DNA of 64,000 bases from UBA1783 sp051893335 (lineage in GTDB: Bacteria; Bacillota_I; Bacilli_A; Erysipelotrichales; Erysipelotrichaceae): NCBI GenBank assembly GCA_051893335.1, contig JBJFHD010000033.1:1-64000 (forward strand), read 5' to 3'. Under the pieces are notes generated by a model. It worked only from the letters and a program-made list of their open reading frames with translations. It searched no databases and was not told the DNA's origin. The position numbers and the translations under genes are program-made. Each line of letters starts with the position of its first letter. Position 1 is the stretch's first letter. Below are positions 49,712-57,951 of this stretch, piece after piece.

Positions 49712-51115
49712 TTATGCTTTAGCTTCTTCCATTTTTGCTTTATATGAAGTTGCCTGTCTTTCAAGATAATCATTAACTGCCGGCTTGTTCTTCTTGTATA
49801 AGATTGCCAAAACAAAGTACAGAACTGTTTCTAATACGCATACTAAATAATTACCTTTAGAGAATGCATAATAAATTGCGAACATACCAGGCATAGCTGC
49901 AATACCACCGCAAACTTTAGATGCACCTTCCCATGTCATTCCAACGCTTGTAGCCATTTCTGTGAACAAATCTGCATTATATGTACAAATATATAATGAT
50001 AATGCAGCATAAATAGCATGAGATAACATTGCTTTCAAAATGTTTCCATCACCTAACATAATTGGAACTTCGCAACGATATGCCAATGATGTTAATGACA
50101 TAATAGGAAGAACGATATTTCCTGGCAAGAAGAAAGCCTCAACCAAATATACTGGAATAGATAACAAACCGGTTGTTAATGTTGCTGATTCTCCATAACC
50201 TAATGCATCGTTAACAGCAATATAAACTTCTCTGGTCTTTCCAGATTTTTTAACAATTTTCTTTGATGCGTCAGTTAAAGCAGTAAATGCCCCCGCAAAG
50301 ATTGAACCAACTTTTGGGAAGATTGCCATTGTTGCTGCTGTAGCAACAGCAAATTTAACAATTGTTGCCCATGCTTCAAGTTCGCCTAAATGTTTAAATT
50401 TACCAACTAAACCAACTAACATACCAACAATAAATCCTATTGCCATTGGATCACCTAAGAAACCAAGTTTTTTCTGAATAGCATCTGGTCTGAAATTAAT
50501 CTTGTCTAATCCAATTTTATTCCATACCCAGTCTAAAGCCATAAAAATCGGAACATTTGAAATGTGGTGAGCAGCAATCATTACTGTTCCAGGATAACCA
50601 TAATATGTTTCCCATCTTTTTTGCGTTACTTCAGCAAATAATGAAACATATAATACTTGAAGAATCATACACCAGAAGGCTAACAACATACTACCTGTTA
50701 ATTGATAAGTAAATGTTCCCCAAATAATATAAGAATAGTTATTCCACAAATCAGTTGGCATAAATACAGGTGTCCATCCAACAAAGAAAATTAAGAATTG
50801 GAAAGCTAAACCGATTCCAATAAATAAGACACCAACAGTGGTTGAATATGCAATTGCTGCGGTATACTGCCACCCTAAGTCCATTGCTTCAAGAGCAAAA
50901 CCAGTATCTGCTGCAAAAGTATTCATTACTGCAGTTAAATACGGAGAATAACCTCCAGTTACGAAGTTAAACCCAACAAGACCAACACCACAAGTTAAAG
51001 CTGATATCAATGCTTTCTTAATTGGTGTTTTCAAGATTAATGCTACAAAGAATAGCATTACCGGAACAAATACAATGTTACCGAATAAATCTAAGACCGC
51101 TTTTAATGCTTCCAT
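49712..51115 (-). CDS. PTS galactitol-family IIC permease
   Basis: The 467-residue membrane protein has the GatC/SgcC family pattern: about ten TM segments, AVNDALGYGESATLTTGLLS, and IPVYLVEAFFLPGNIVLPIM, with GDGNILKAM near the end. It imports a polyol or deoxy-sugar with phosphorylation through the separate IIB and IIA encoded just upstream. The divergent PRD regulator at 52120 probably activates it. Substrate is unknown; the linked aldolase and dehydrogenases favour a polyol or pentitol. Confidence 0.92.
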   Translation of the reverse strand: MEALKAVLDLFGNIVFVPVMLFFVALILKTPIKKALISALTCGVGLVGFNFVTGGYSPYLTAVMNTFAADTGFALEAMDLGWQYTAAIAYSTTVGVLFIGIGLAFQFLIFFVGWTPVFMPTDLWNNYSYIIWGTFTYQLTGSMLLAFWCMILQVLYVSLFAEVTQKRWETYYGYPGTVMIAAHHISNVPIFMALDWVWNKIGLDKINFRPDAIQKKLGFLGDPMAIGFIVGMLVGLVGKFKHLGELEAWATIVKFAVATAATMAIFPKVGSIFAGAFTALTDASKKIVKKSGKTREVYIAVNDALGYGESATLTTGLLSIPVYLVEAFFLPGNIVLPIMSLTSLAYRCEVPIMLGDGNILKAMLSHAIYAALSLYICTYNADLFTEMATSVGMTWEGASKVCGGIAAMPGMFAIYYAFSKGNYLVCVLETVLYFVLAILYKKNKPAVNDYLERQATSYKAKMEEAKA

Positions 51116-51157
51116 AGTTTGCTTGCAATACCTTTATGTATTGCTTCTCCTTTCTAT

Positions 51158-51463
51158 TTACTTATTTCTAGCAATTTCTAATACTTTCTCAATTACGTCA
51201 TCATCTCCAACGCCAGTCAAAATTCCAACAGAATTTATACATGGTATATCAGGAAAATCAGCTTGATTAACCGGAGAAGCATGACAAATACAATCCCAAT
51301 GGCCTGTAGCAAGTAAATTAGGAATCTCACCATTTGTACATTCTCTGGTTTCACAGCCATAACCTTCGGCATTCAATTCTTCTTTTAGCCTGTCAGCTAA
51401 AAACTTTGAACTGATGGTGCCTGAGCCACATACCGTAATTATTTTCATTTCCTTTTTCATCAT
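51158..51463 (-). CDS. PTS galactitol-family IIB component
   Basis: The 101-residue protein has the phosphocysteine loop ITVCGSGTISSKFLADRLKE near the N-terminus and the IIB-Gat fold pattern (GDDDVIEKVLEIAR at the end). Two adjacent ATGs (51463, 51460) follow AGGAGG; the second is better spaced. It lies 25 bp after IIA and 42 bp before IIC, completing a three-protein EII. Confidence 0.9.
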   Translation of the reverse strand: MMKKEMKIITVCGSGTISSKFLADRLKEELNAEGYGCETRECTNGEIPNLLATGHWDCICHASPVNQADFPDIPCINSVGILTGVGDDDVIEKVLEIARNK

Positions 51464-51488
51464 TATCCTCCTTTCTTATAGATAAAAA

Positions 51489-51938
51489 CTATTCTTCAAA
51501 AAATGATAATAGTTTTATTATTTGTTTTTTATCCCGACAATGATATATTTCCTCAATCAACTCATCATTTTGAAGCATTTCGACTATTTTTCTAAGCAAA
51601 GATAATTGACTATCAGGATTTTTTATTACCAATGGAAAAATTACTTCAGCTTTTACTATTTGATCAGGAGTTCCCATCATGATAAAGTCTATCGGTTGTT
51701 TTGGAATGACAACACATATTGCCTGTTTAAGCACTAAATCAGGATTAGTGTGGGGAATTGCAATTCCTCTTCCAGTCGCAATTAATCCTGTGGGATAAAC
51801 TTTTTCCCGCTCCACAACCATTTCATCATAACCTTCAAGCACAAATCCATTTTCTATTAATACTTTGGAATTAAATTTAATTACCTCTTCACTGCTCTTA
51901 ACATCAACATCAAAATTTATTAATTCTTCATATAACAT
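51489..51938 (-). CDS. PTS galactitol/fructose-type IIA component
   Basis: I start at ATG 51938 with AGGGGA upstream, giving 149 residues. The active-site His lies in GRGIAIPHTNPDLVLKQA, the EIIA-Fru/Gat/Mtl family motif, followed by the usual VIFPLVIKNPDSQLSLLRK helix. It takes phosphate from HPr and passes it to the IIB encoded next. It is the first gene of the PTS operon and faces the divergently read regulator. Confidence 0.92.
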   Translation of the reverse strand: MLYEELINFDVDVKSSEEVIKFNSKVLIENGFVLEGYDEMVVEREKVYPTGLIATGRGIAIPHTNPDLVLKQAICVVIPKQPIDFIMMGTPDQIVKAEVIFPLVIKNPDSQLSLLRKIVEMLQNDELIEEIYHCRDKKQIIKLLSFFEE

Positions 51939-52119
51939 ATTTTTTCCCCTTACATTTGTAACAACAATATTAAGTACTGATTTCATAATACATTCGCTAA
52001 AAGCAATAATGTGTTATTGTTTTGCATCGCCATAAAGAAAAAAATGATTATTTTTTTATGCATAATTATGACGCAATTATTTATTACGATTTCAACACTG
52101 ACTAAATTATAATAATGAT
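51939..52119. promoter_or_regulatory. Divergent promoter region between PTS IIA and its regulator
   Basis: This 181-bp region must hold promoters for both directions. It contains poly-A/T runs, an imperfect palindrome around TGCATAATTATGACGCA (about 52058-52076) and GTGTTATTG/GCAATAATG strings. A related GCATA-N6-TATGC element occurs upstream of the dehydrogenase operon near 49592. No perfect -35/-10 pair stands out. Confidence 0.4.
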
Positions 52120-53982
52120 ATGAAGTATAAAAATGAAATATTGACTATTCTGAATAATAAAGATGATTTTACGACCGCTGAAACAATTGCATCAATGTTA
52201 AAAATCTCTAAAAGAACCGTTTCAAATGTAGTAAATTCAATTAACGCTAACCAAAAAGTGATAATATCAACTAATAAGGGATATAAGTTGGCATGTGACC
52301 CCAATCAGGTAATGCAAATAATCGATTCTCCTAGTGAAAGAGAGGAATATATTATATGGACTTTATTAAATAAGAAAGACGTCCTGATTTACCAATTGGC
52401 AGATGAATTAAATGTATCTCATTCCACAATTAGAAAAGATATTACCAAATTGAAGAAGATGCTTAACAATGACTTTTCTTTGGATGTAGTAAGCAATAAT
52501 GAACATGTTAGTTTATCTGGTCTAGAAGAAAACATTAGAAAATTATTTGACTGGAGGGTAAGAAATGAAAGCCAGAATAAATTTACAACTATCAATTTTT
52601 TACAAAGCAAATTCCCGATGGTTGATGTTCTACAACTTAAAGTTATCGTACAATCGGTTCTTCAAAGGTTGGAGATATTTGTTAACGATTTTCAATTAAT
52701 ATCTTTAATACTACATCTGTGTATAATTATTCAAAGAACGATCAACAATAATTATTCTTTCCAGCAAAACACAGATGTAACCTACGAAATAGAATACAAT
52801 GCATCAAAAAAGATTTTTGAGAAAATAGCTATTCTATATCCTCAATGTATCTTTACCGAATTTGAAATTCGTAATTTTTCATTACTGTTAGCAGCCAATT
52901 CAACCAAATTATACTCAACCATCAGTGCTGATAATCTCATAAATAAAGATGTGGAAGAATTAACTGATTCAATCATTAAATATGTCAAAGCCGAATTTAA
53001 TATAAATCTATCCTCAAATTCTTTTAGAAGTAAATTCATGATTCATCTTGATAATTTGGTTAATAGATTAAAAAACAATGTTGAATCTAAAAACGATCTT
53101 GTATTGATGACAAAAACCCAGTTTCCACTTATATATGATATAGCTACTTCTATTTCATTTATGATTAAGGAAAGATATGGATATAATATTTCTGATACAG
53201 AAATCAGTTTTATCGCTTTTCATGTTGGTAATGAGATTGACGAACAAATACAAAACGAATCGTTGATAAAATGTGCAGTTATTGCGCCTGATTACCAAGA
53301 AATGAATTATCATCTAGCCAACAAACTTACACTTTTATTTCAATCTAAATTGGTAGTTATTTCAGTAGAAGGCGCTACACTAGACCAATACGCAATTAAT
53401 AATATTGACTTAATCATAACAACTATTGAATTTGACGCAGACGTGCCTTCGATTGTAGTACATCCATTCTTATCAGTTGAAGATATTGACTGTATTGAGA
53501 AAAAGATCAAAATATTATCAAATCGAAAAAAGAATAAGACGCTGAGAAAAAATCTGTTTCATATTTTTAACGAAAAACTATTCATCAAAAACAAACAATT
53601 TGACAATGAAAAAGAGGCAATTCATTATATGTGCGGAATTCTAGAAGAAAATGGCTTCATAGATAAAGATTTTGAACAACGGGTCATTTCTAGGGAAAAC
53701 CTTTCATCTACTGCTTTTGGTGATTATGCAATTCCTCATCCAATCGTTTTATCAGCAAAAAAAACAGCAATATTCGTTTTGATCAATGAAAATCCTATTC
53801 CATGGTGGGACAGTCAGGTGAACTTTGTATTCTTAATTTGTATAAATGTCAATGAAAAAGAACTATTTAGAGATTTCTTCTTCTCTATATGCAATATAAT
53901 GCTTAATGACAAAATTAAGCAAAAATTGCTTAAAACAAATGACTTCGAACAATTCATCCAAACAATACAGTTGCACATATAA
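52120..53982 (+). CDS. PRD-containing PTS-regulated transcription activator (BglG/MtlR type)
   Basis: The 620-residue protein has two N-terminal helix-turn-helix parts (ETIASMLKISKRTVSNVVNS; YQLADELNVSHSTIRKDITK), two PRD domains with conserved His (ISLILHLCIIIQR; ISFIAFHVGNEID), an EIIB-Gat-like domain, and a C-terminal EIIA domain with the His motif FGDYAIPHPIVLSA. The IIB-like domain begins CAVIAPDYQEMNYHLANKL and lacks the usual active-site Cys loop. Phosphorylation through HPr and the PTS would tune its activity. It is divergent from the galactitol-type PTS genes, its likely targets. Confidence 0.92.
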   Translation: MKYKNEILTILNNKDDFTTAETIASMLKISKRTVSNVVNSINANQKVIISTNKGYKLACDPNQVMQIIDSPSEREEYIIWTLLNKKDVLIYQLADELNVSHSTIRKDITKLKKMLNNDFSLDVVSNNEHVSLSGLEENIRKLFDWRVRNESQNKFTTINFLQSKFPMVDVLQLKVIVQSVLQRLEIFVNDFQLISLILHLCIIIQRTINNNYSFQQNTDVTYEIEYNASKKIFEKIAILYPQCIFTEFEIRNFSLLLAANSTKLYSTISADNLINKDVEELTDSIIKYVKAEFNINLSSNSFRSKFMIHLDNLVNRLKNNVESKNDLVLMTKTQFPLIYDIATSISFMIKERYGYNISDTEISFIAFHVGNEIDEQIQNESLIKCAVIAPDYQEMNYHLANKLTLLFQSKLVVISVEGATLDQYAINNIDLIITTIEFDADVPSIVVHPFLSVEDIDCIEKKIKILSNRKKNKTLRKNLFHIFNEKLFIKNKQFDNEKEAIHYMCGILEENGFIDKDFEQRVISRENLSSTAFGDYAIPHPIVLSAKKTAIFVLINENPIPWWDSQVNFVFLICINVNEKELFRDFFFSICNIMLNDKIKQKLLKTNDFEQFIQTIQLHI

Positions 53983-54089
53983 AATACGTTTTCAATTTTT
54001 GACAATATTATTGTACATTTTCACTATCTTTCAAAGAGAATAAACTAGCTAATAATACTATCACGCATTGATTATAAGCCTCCTTATTT

Positions 54090-54310
54090 TGTCCTGAACC
54101 CATAAAGTTGGACTAAAAATATTAAGTTAATGATAAGGCTTGATTCCTTGCTTGGCAAGGGGTTAAGCCTTTTAACTTTACTGTAACTCGTTTATTGTTG
54201 TAATAATCAATATAGTCACTCATGGCTGTCTTTAATTCATCTAATGAATTGAATTCACTCTCATGTCCATAGAACATTTCATTCTTTATCATAATTAAAG
54301 CAACAATAAT
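54090..54310 (-). pseudogene. 3' remnant of an IS3-family (IS150-like) transposase
   Basis: The minus strand reads MIKNEMFYGHESEFNSLDEL, then KTAMSDYIDYYNNKRVTVKL, typical C-terminal residues of IS150-group OrfB. It then continues without the normal end into the element terminus TGTCCTGAACCCATAAAGTTGGAC (read on plus at about 54090). Upstream of MIKNEM the similarity stops, with no catalytic DDE part, so only the end of the element remains. It marks the right edge of the carbohydrate island. The rest of the 480-bp gap (53983-54462) holds the rnhC promoter and otherwise no gene. Confidence 0.78.
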
Positions 54311-54445
54311 ACTTCTATTGATAGTTTTTTCAAAGTTTCAGCACAATATTGTCAATCACAAAGTCATTTGAATTTTTTGAAATATAATCAAACAAAATTA
54401 GTTATGTCCTATATTTCATATCTTAATCAGCCATTTTAAAAAAAC

Positions 54446-54451
54446 TATAGT
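54446..54451 (+). promoter_or_regulatory. Putative -10 of rnhC, giving a near-leaderless message
   Basis: TATAGT lies only 11 bp before ATG 54463, with TTAATC at 17-bp spacing as a weak -35. Transcription would start about 4-5 bases before the ATG, and no Shine-Dalgarno sequence is present. Confidence 0.45.
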
Positions 54452-54462
54452 AAAATTAAGAT

Positions 54463-55317
54463 ATGAATACATACAGTGTTAAATTAGATGAAAATACCAT
54501 TAAACAGATAGTAAATGATTTTAAACAGTTTGCTGTTAAGCCAAATAATCCATATTTAGCTTACAGTTTTAAATTAGACGATGTAACCATTAACATCTAT
54601 ACCTCACAAACGGTCGTATTTCAAGGCAAAAACAGTCTATCTTATTATCAAAAATATCACCAAATACAACCAATTTTTGTCCATGGCGGTTCTGATGAAG
54701 TCGGCACCGGAGATTTTTTTGGACCGATTTGTGTATGTGCCGTGGCACTTAACGAAAAATCAATCAGTTTGCTTCAAACAGAGAAAATCACTGACTCAAA
54801 ACAGTTAACTGACAGCTGTATCGTTGAGACAGTTGAAAAAATAGCTGATAAAATTGACTATTCTTTGCTGATTTTGGATAATCAAACCTATAATCAACAA
54901 ATCAAAATACATAATATGAATGAGATAAAAGCCTTAATGCACAACAAAGCTTATCTCAACTTACAAAAGAAATTGGCTAAATTGCCTGACTTACTGGTTG
55001 TTGATGATTTTTGCGGCGAAAAAAATTATTATAATTATCTGCGAAATGAAAAAGAAGTAATCAGAAATATCACTTTCAAAACCAAAGCCGAAAGCCAATA
55101 TCCGGCAGTTGCTTTAGCATCCATGATCGCCAGATACAGCTTTATCAAACAAATGGAACAATTATCTGCCAAATATCACACAACTATTCCCAAAGGGGCA
55201 GCCAGTTGTGTCGATGATTTCGCTTTAACGTTTTACAGCCAATATGGATTAGACGAACTAAAAAAAGTTTGTAAAACAAACTTTAAAAACTATCAAAAGC
55301 TCATAGAACGGATTTAA
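54463..55317 (+). CDS. rnhC: Ribonuclease HIII
   Basis: The 284-residue protein has the N-terminal TBP-like substrate-binding domain of RNase HIII (~1-75) and the catalytic RNase H domain starting GGSDEVGTGDFFGP, with the conserved DEVG acidic residues. Later are KALMHNKAYLNL, VVDDFCGEKNYYNYL and the SQYPAVALASMIARY motif. It removes RNA from RNA-DNA hybrids and is found in Bacillota that may lack RNase HI. The ATG has a -10-like element 11 bp upstream but no ribosome site. Its last codons overlap trmK and lie in a terminator hairpin. Confidence 0.94.
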   Translation: MNTYSVKLDENTIKQIVNDFKQFAVKPNNPYLAYSFKLDDVTINIYTSQTVVFQGKNSLSYYQKYHQIQPIFVHGGSDEVGTGDFFGPICVCAVALNEKSISLLQTEKITDSKQLTDSCIVETVEKIADKIDYSLLILDNQTYNQQIKIHNMNEIKALMHNKAYLNLQKKLAKLPDLLVVDDFCGEKNYYNYLRNEKEVIRNITFKTKAESQYPAVALASMIARYSFIKQMEQLSAKYHTTIPKGAASCVDDFALTFYSQYGLDELKKVCKTNFKNYQKLIERI

Positions 55318-55945
55318 TCTGTTCTATTTTTTCGCTCAATTGTTTTCTGTCAGGATGATCTTGAGGCAACTGCTCCATTAAAGACTGCAAATGAAGCAGC
55401 TGTTTTTGATAACACTGAACGAATATTTCTTCTTTTCTTTCCAACAATTTTGGTCCAAACTCTATCTGAAAGTCGGTCAGGCTCTCTTTTTCATTTGTGA
55501 CTAGCATAATCTGGTAATATTTGTAATCCAAAATCATTTTTTCATCGCTTATCTTGTAGCCGTTTTCCATTAAGTATCTGCGCATTTGAGATACAATCTG
55601 ATTAACCTGAATGATGATTTTTTTGCAGGAGTGAAAATATTGCGGGTTATCATTCATGATTGAAATAACCGTATTATGTCCCATACCGGCCATCACCGCA
55701 ACATCACACTGCTCTTTAACATTTTTTACCCCATCGCTTAATACAAATCGGATATTCTCATAATTACAAAGATTGTTTTTGGCATTATTTAACGGCCCGC
55801 TTTTATTATCCGAGCAGACAATTAACTGATCATTGCCCCTTTTTCTTAATATTTCCGCTAAATAACCGTGATCGCAACCGATATCGACAACACTTTCATC
55901 GTTATTTATCAACTGGCTGATGGCCTCTATTCTCTTATTGTTCAT
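55301..55945 (-). CDS. trmK: tRNA (adenine(22)-N1)-methyltransferase TrmK
   Basis: The 214-residue protein has the SAM-binding motif VDIGCDHGYLAEIL near residue 20 and the family segment AVMAGMGHNTVISIMNDNP. A helical C-terminal domain follows (~160-214). TrmK methylates A22 of tRNA in Gram-positive bacteria and normally follows rpoD. Here the second sigma factor gene lies between, overlapping trmK by 11 bp. trmK converges with rnhC, overlapping it by 17 bp. Confidence 0.92.
   Translation of the reverse strand: MNNKRIEAISQLINNDESVVDIGCDHGYLAEILRKRGNDQLIVCSDNKSGPLNNAKNNLCNYENIRFVLSDGVKNVKEQCDVAVMAGMGHNTVISIMNDNPQYFHSCKKIIIQVNQIVSQMRRYLMENGYKISDEKMILDYKYYQIMLVTNEKESLTDFQIEFGPKLLERKEEIFVQCYQKQLLHLQSLMEQLPQDHPDRKQLSEKIEQIKSVL
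55303..55332 (+). terminator. rnhC terminator overlapping the 3' end of trmK
   Basis: ATAGAACGGATT and AATCTGTTCTAT pair (one G-U) around a tight loop, followed on plus by TTTTTT. The stem is at the same time coding sequence for the last residues of both rnhC and trmK. Confidence 0.75.
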
Positions 55946-56681
55946 ACACTTCCCTTATTACTTTCATAGCTTTTATATATCTTGATCTGACTGCTTGCTT
56001 TGTTAATGACATTTGTTGACCGATAGCCTGAAAAGTCATCGGTTTATCATCATATAAACCTAAATGACAGGCCACGATTTGACGATCCTTTTTATCAAGG
56101 TTTGCCAACAGATTAGTCAAATCTTGCTTTGACAGATAATTTTCCACGCTGAAGTAAAACTGCTGCTGCTCATCAATCGAATTAAATTTATAATCATAAT
56201 TCATTAACTCCCTGATTCGCTGCTGATCAAGCTCGCAATTTTGCCCGATTTCTTCCAGCGAAGGATAATGACCTAACTGCTGGGCTAATTCATCAATCAA
56301 TACTTTCAATTTTTTTAATTCCTGAGCAATCTTAAACGGAATTCTAATCAGTTTATTATCGTTAAGATAAGCCAGAATATATTTTTCAATCCAGTAAAGA
56401 GCATAACTGACAAAGCTGCCCTTTTCCGGGTTATACTTTTCAATTGCCATTATTAATCCGATATTACCCTCCTGAATTAAATCCAGCAGTAAATCATCGT
56501 CATTATTACAATATTTTAAAGCAACCTTATAAACCAATTTTAAATAGGCCTCAACAACCTTCTTTTTGGCGGCCTCATCACCGTTTTTGGCTTCAGCCAT
56601 TAATTGTTGTTGCTGCTGCGCAGACAGATTTTCAATCTGAGATAAGTCACTTTGATAAATTGCTAAGGCTTTATTTTCCAT
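55935..56681 (-). CDS. Divergent sigma-70 family factor adjacent to rpoD
   Basis: The 248-residue protein has sigma region 2 (~42-115: VEAYLKLVYKVALKY, LLDLIQEGNIGLIMAIEKY, GSFVSYALYWIEKYILAYL, IRIP), region 3 (~120-165) and region 4 (~190-245: FQAIGQQMSLTKQAVRSRY). It lacks region 1.1 and the acidic N-terminal part of the RpoD encoded upstream. The region 4.2 recognition helix differs from RpoD (KQAVRSRY against RERIRQIE), so -35 preference may differ. It lies behind the rpoD terminator and overlaps trmK, so it may be expressed weakly or from its own promoter. Confidence 0.88.
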   Translation of the reverse strand: MENKALAIYQSDLSQIENLSAQQQQQLMAEAKNGDEAAKKKVVEAYLKLVYKVALKYCNNDDDLLLDLIQEGNIGLIMAIEKYNPEKGSFVSYALYWIEKYILAYLNDNKLIRIPFKIAQELKKLKVLIDELAQQLGHYPSLEEIGQNCELDQQRIRELMNYDYKFNSIDEQQQFYFSVENYLSKQDLTNLLANLDKKDRQIVACHLGLYDDKPMTFQAIGQQMSLTKQAVRSRYIKAMKVIREVYEQ

Positions 56682-56704
56682 GGGTTTATTTTAGCATAAT
56701 AATT

Positions 56705-56732
56705 AAAAAAGGGAAAAACGCTTTTCCCTTTG
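56705..56732 (-). terminator. Terminator between rpoD and the second sigma gene
   Basis: AAAGGGAAAAG-CG-TTTTTCCCTTT on the minus strand forms a strong stem followed by TTTAATT. It is about 40 bp past the rpoD stop and only 24 bp before the second sigma ATG. Confidence 0.82.
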
Positions 56733-56769
56733 TCGCTATAAATAATGACTGTTTTTATAATTGAAGGAT

Positions 56770-57948
56770 TTATAACTTATCCACAAAATCTTTTAATCGT
56801 TTACTCTTAGTTGGATGTTTTAATTTACGCAATGCTTTAGCTTCAATCTGTCTGATTCTTTCTCTGGTTACCCCAAAGACCTTACCGACTTCTTCAAGAG
56901 TTCTTGCTCTGCCATCAATCAAGCCAAAACGCAATTGAATTACCTTTCTTTCTCTTTCGGTAAGCATCATCAAAACATTATTGATTTCATCTTTAAGCAA
57001 TTCATTGGTAGCATATTCATCAGGTGATAAAGCGTGCTTATCCTCGATAAAATCACCTAAATGAGAATCATCCTCTTCACCGATTGGAGTTTCCATTGAA
57101 ACAGGTTCCATCGAAATCTTCTGGATTTCTCTTACCTTTTCAGGAGTAATATTGCCTAATCGCTCGGCTATTTCTTCTGCCGTCGGTTCCCTGTCCAATT
57201 CCTGTACCAGCTGTCTTTGTACTCTGGTCAATTTATTGATTGTTTCAACCATATGAACCGGTATACGGATTGTTCTGGCTTGGTCAGCAATTGCTCTGGT
57301 TATCGCCTGTCTAATCCACCAAGTCGCATAGGTAGAAAACTTAAAGCCCTTGGTATAGTCAAACTTGTCAACCGCTTTTACCAAGCCTAAATTGCCTTCC
57401 TGAATTAAATCCAAAAACTGTAATCCTCTGCCGACATACTTTTTAGCTATCGCTACAACCAGTCTTAAATTTGCTTCAATCAATTCATCTTTAGCCTGCT
57501 GATCACCGGCCTGAATTCTTTTAGCAATTTCCTTTTCCTGTTCTGTCTTTAACAAAGGAACCTTACCGATACTTTTCAGATAAATCTTAACATTGTCATA
57601 AACTTTTCCGCCGGAAATATCGGCATATTCTTTGTATTTTTCTTCGTCCTGTTCATCCACTGAAGAATAGTCGGGAATGGAAATATCATCACCATCAGCT
57701 TCATCATCAGACAAATCATCATCTATCAACACATCGTCTTCTTCCAGTATTTCTTCGGCAAGTTCTTCTTCCATGATAACACCGTTATCCCTTGCCCATT
57801 CCATAAAGCTATCCTGTTGATCGTCTGATAAATGTAAATCTTCCAGTTGTTTCATTACTTCGTCTTGAGTAATCTGTTCGCATCTTTCCGTCTTCAACAA
57901 TAAATCTTCTTTAATTTCTTCTATTGTTTTCACATTTTTTCCACTCAT
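56770..57948 (-). CDS. rpoD: Primary sigma factor RpoD/SigA
   Basis: The 392-residue protein has an acidic N-terminal region (EEELAEEILEEDDVLIDDDL), region 2 (LRLVVAIAKKYVGRGLQFLD, KFSTYATWWIRQAITRAIA), region 3 and region 4.2 (RTLEEVGKVFGVTRERIRQI). Length is typical of Bacillota SigA. It directs RNA polymerase to housekeeping promoters. It follows dnaG by 3 bp in the conserved dnaG-rpoD pair and ends at a strong terminator. Confidence 0.98.
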   Translation of the reverse strand: MSGKNVKTIEEIKEDLLLKTERCEQITQDEVMKQLEDLHLSDDQQDSFMEWARDNGVIMEEELAEEILEEDDVLIDDDLSDDEADGDDISIPDYSSVDEQDEEKYKEYADISGGKVYDNVKIYLKSIGKVPLLKTEQEKEIAKRIQAGDQQAKDELIEANLRLVVAIAKKYVGRGLQFLDLIQEGNLGLVKAVDKFDYTKGFKFSTYATWWIRQAITRAIADQARTIRIPVHMVETINKLTRVQRQLVQELDREPTAEEIAERLGNITPEKVREIQKISMEPVSMETPIGEEDDSHLGDFIEDKHALSPDEYATNELLKDEINNVLMMLTERERKVIQLRFGLIDGRARTLEEVGKVFGVTRERIRQIEAKALRKLKHPTKSKRLKDFVDKL

Positions 57949-57951
57949 CAG

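Noticed and set aside
54463..55317. Possible phage or defence genes beside the IS remnant
   Set aside because: The neighbouring frames are rnhC and the PRD regulator; I found no integrase, restriction, toxin-antitoxin, CRISPR or retron-like gene anywhere in the window.
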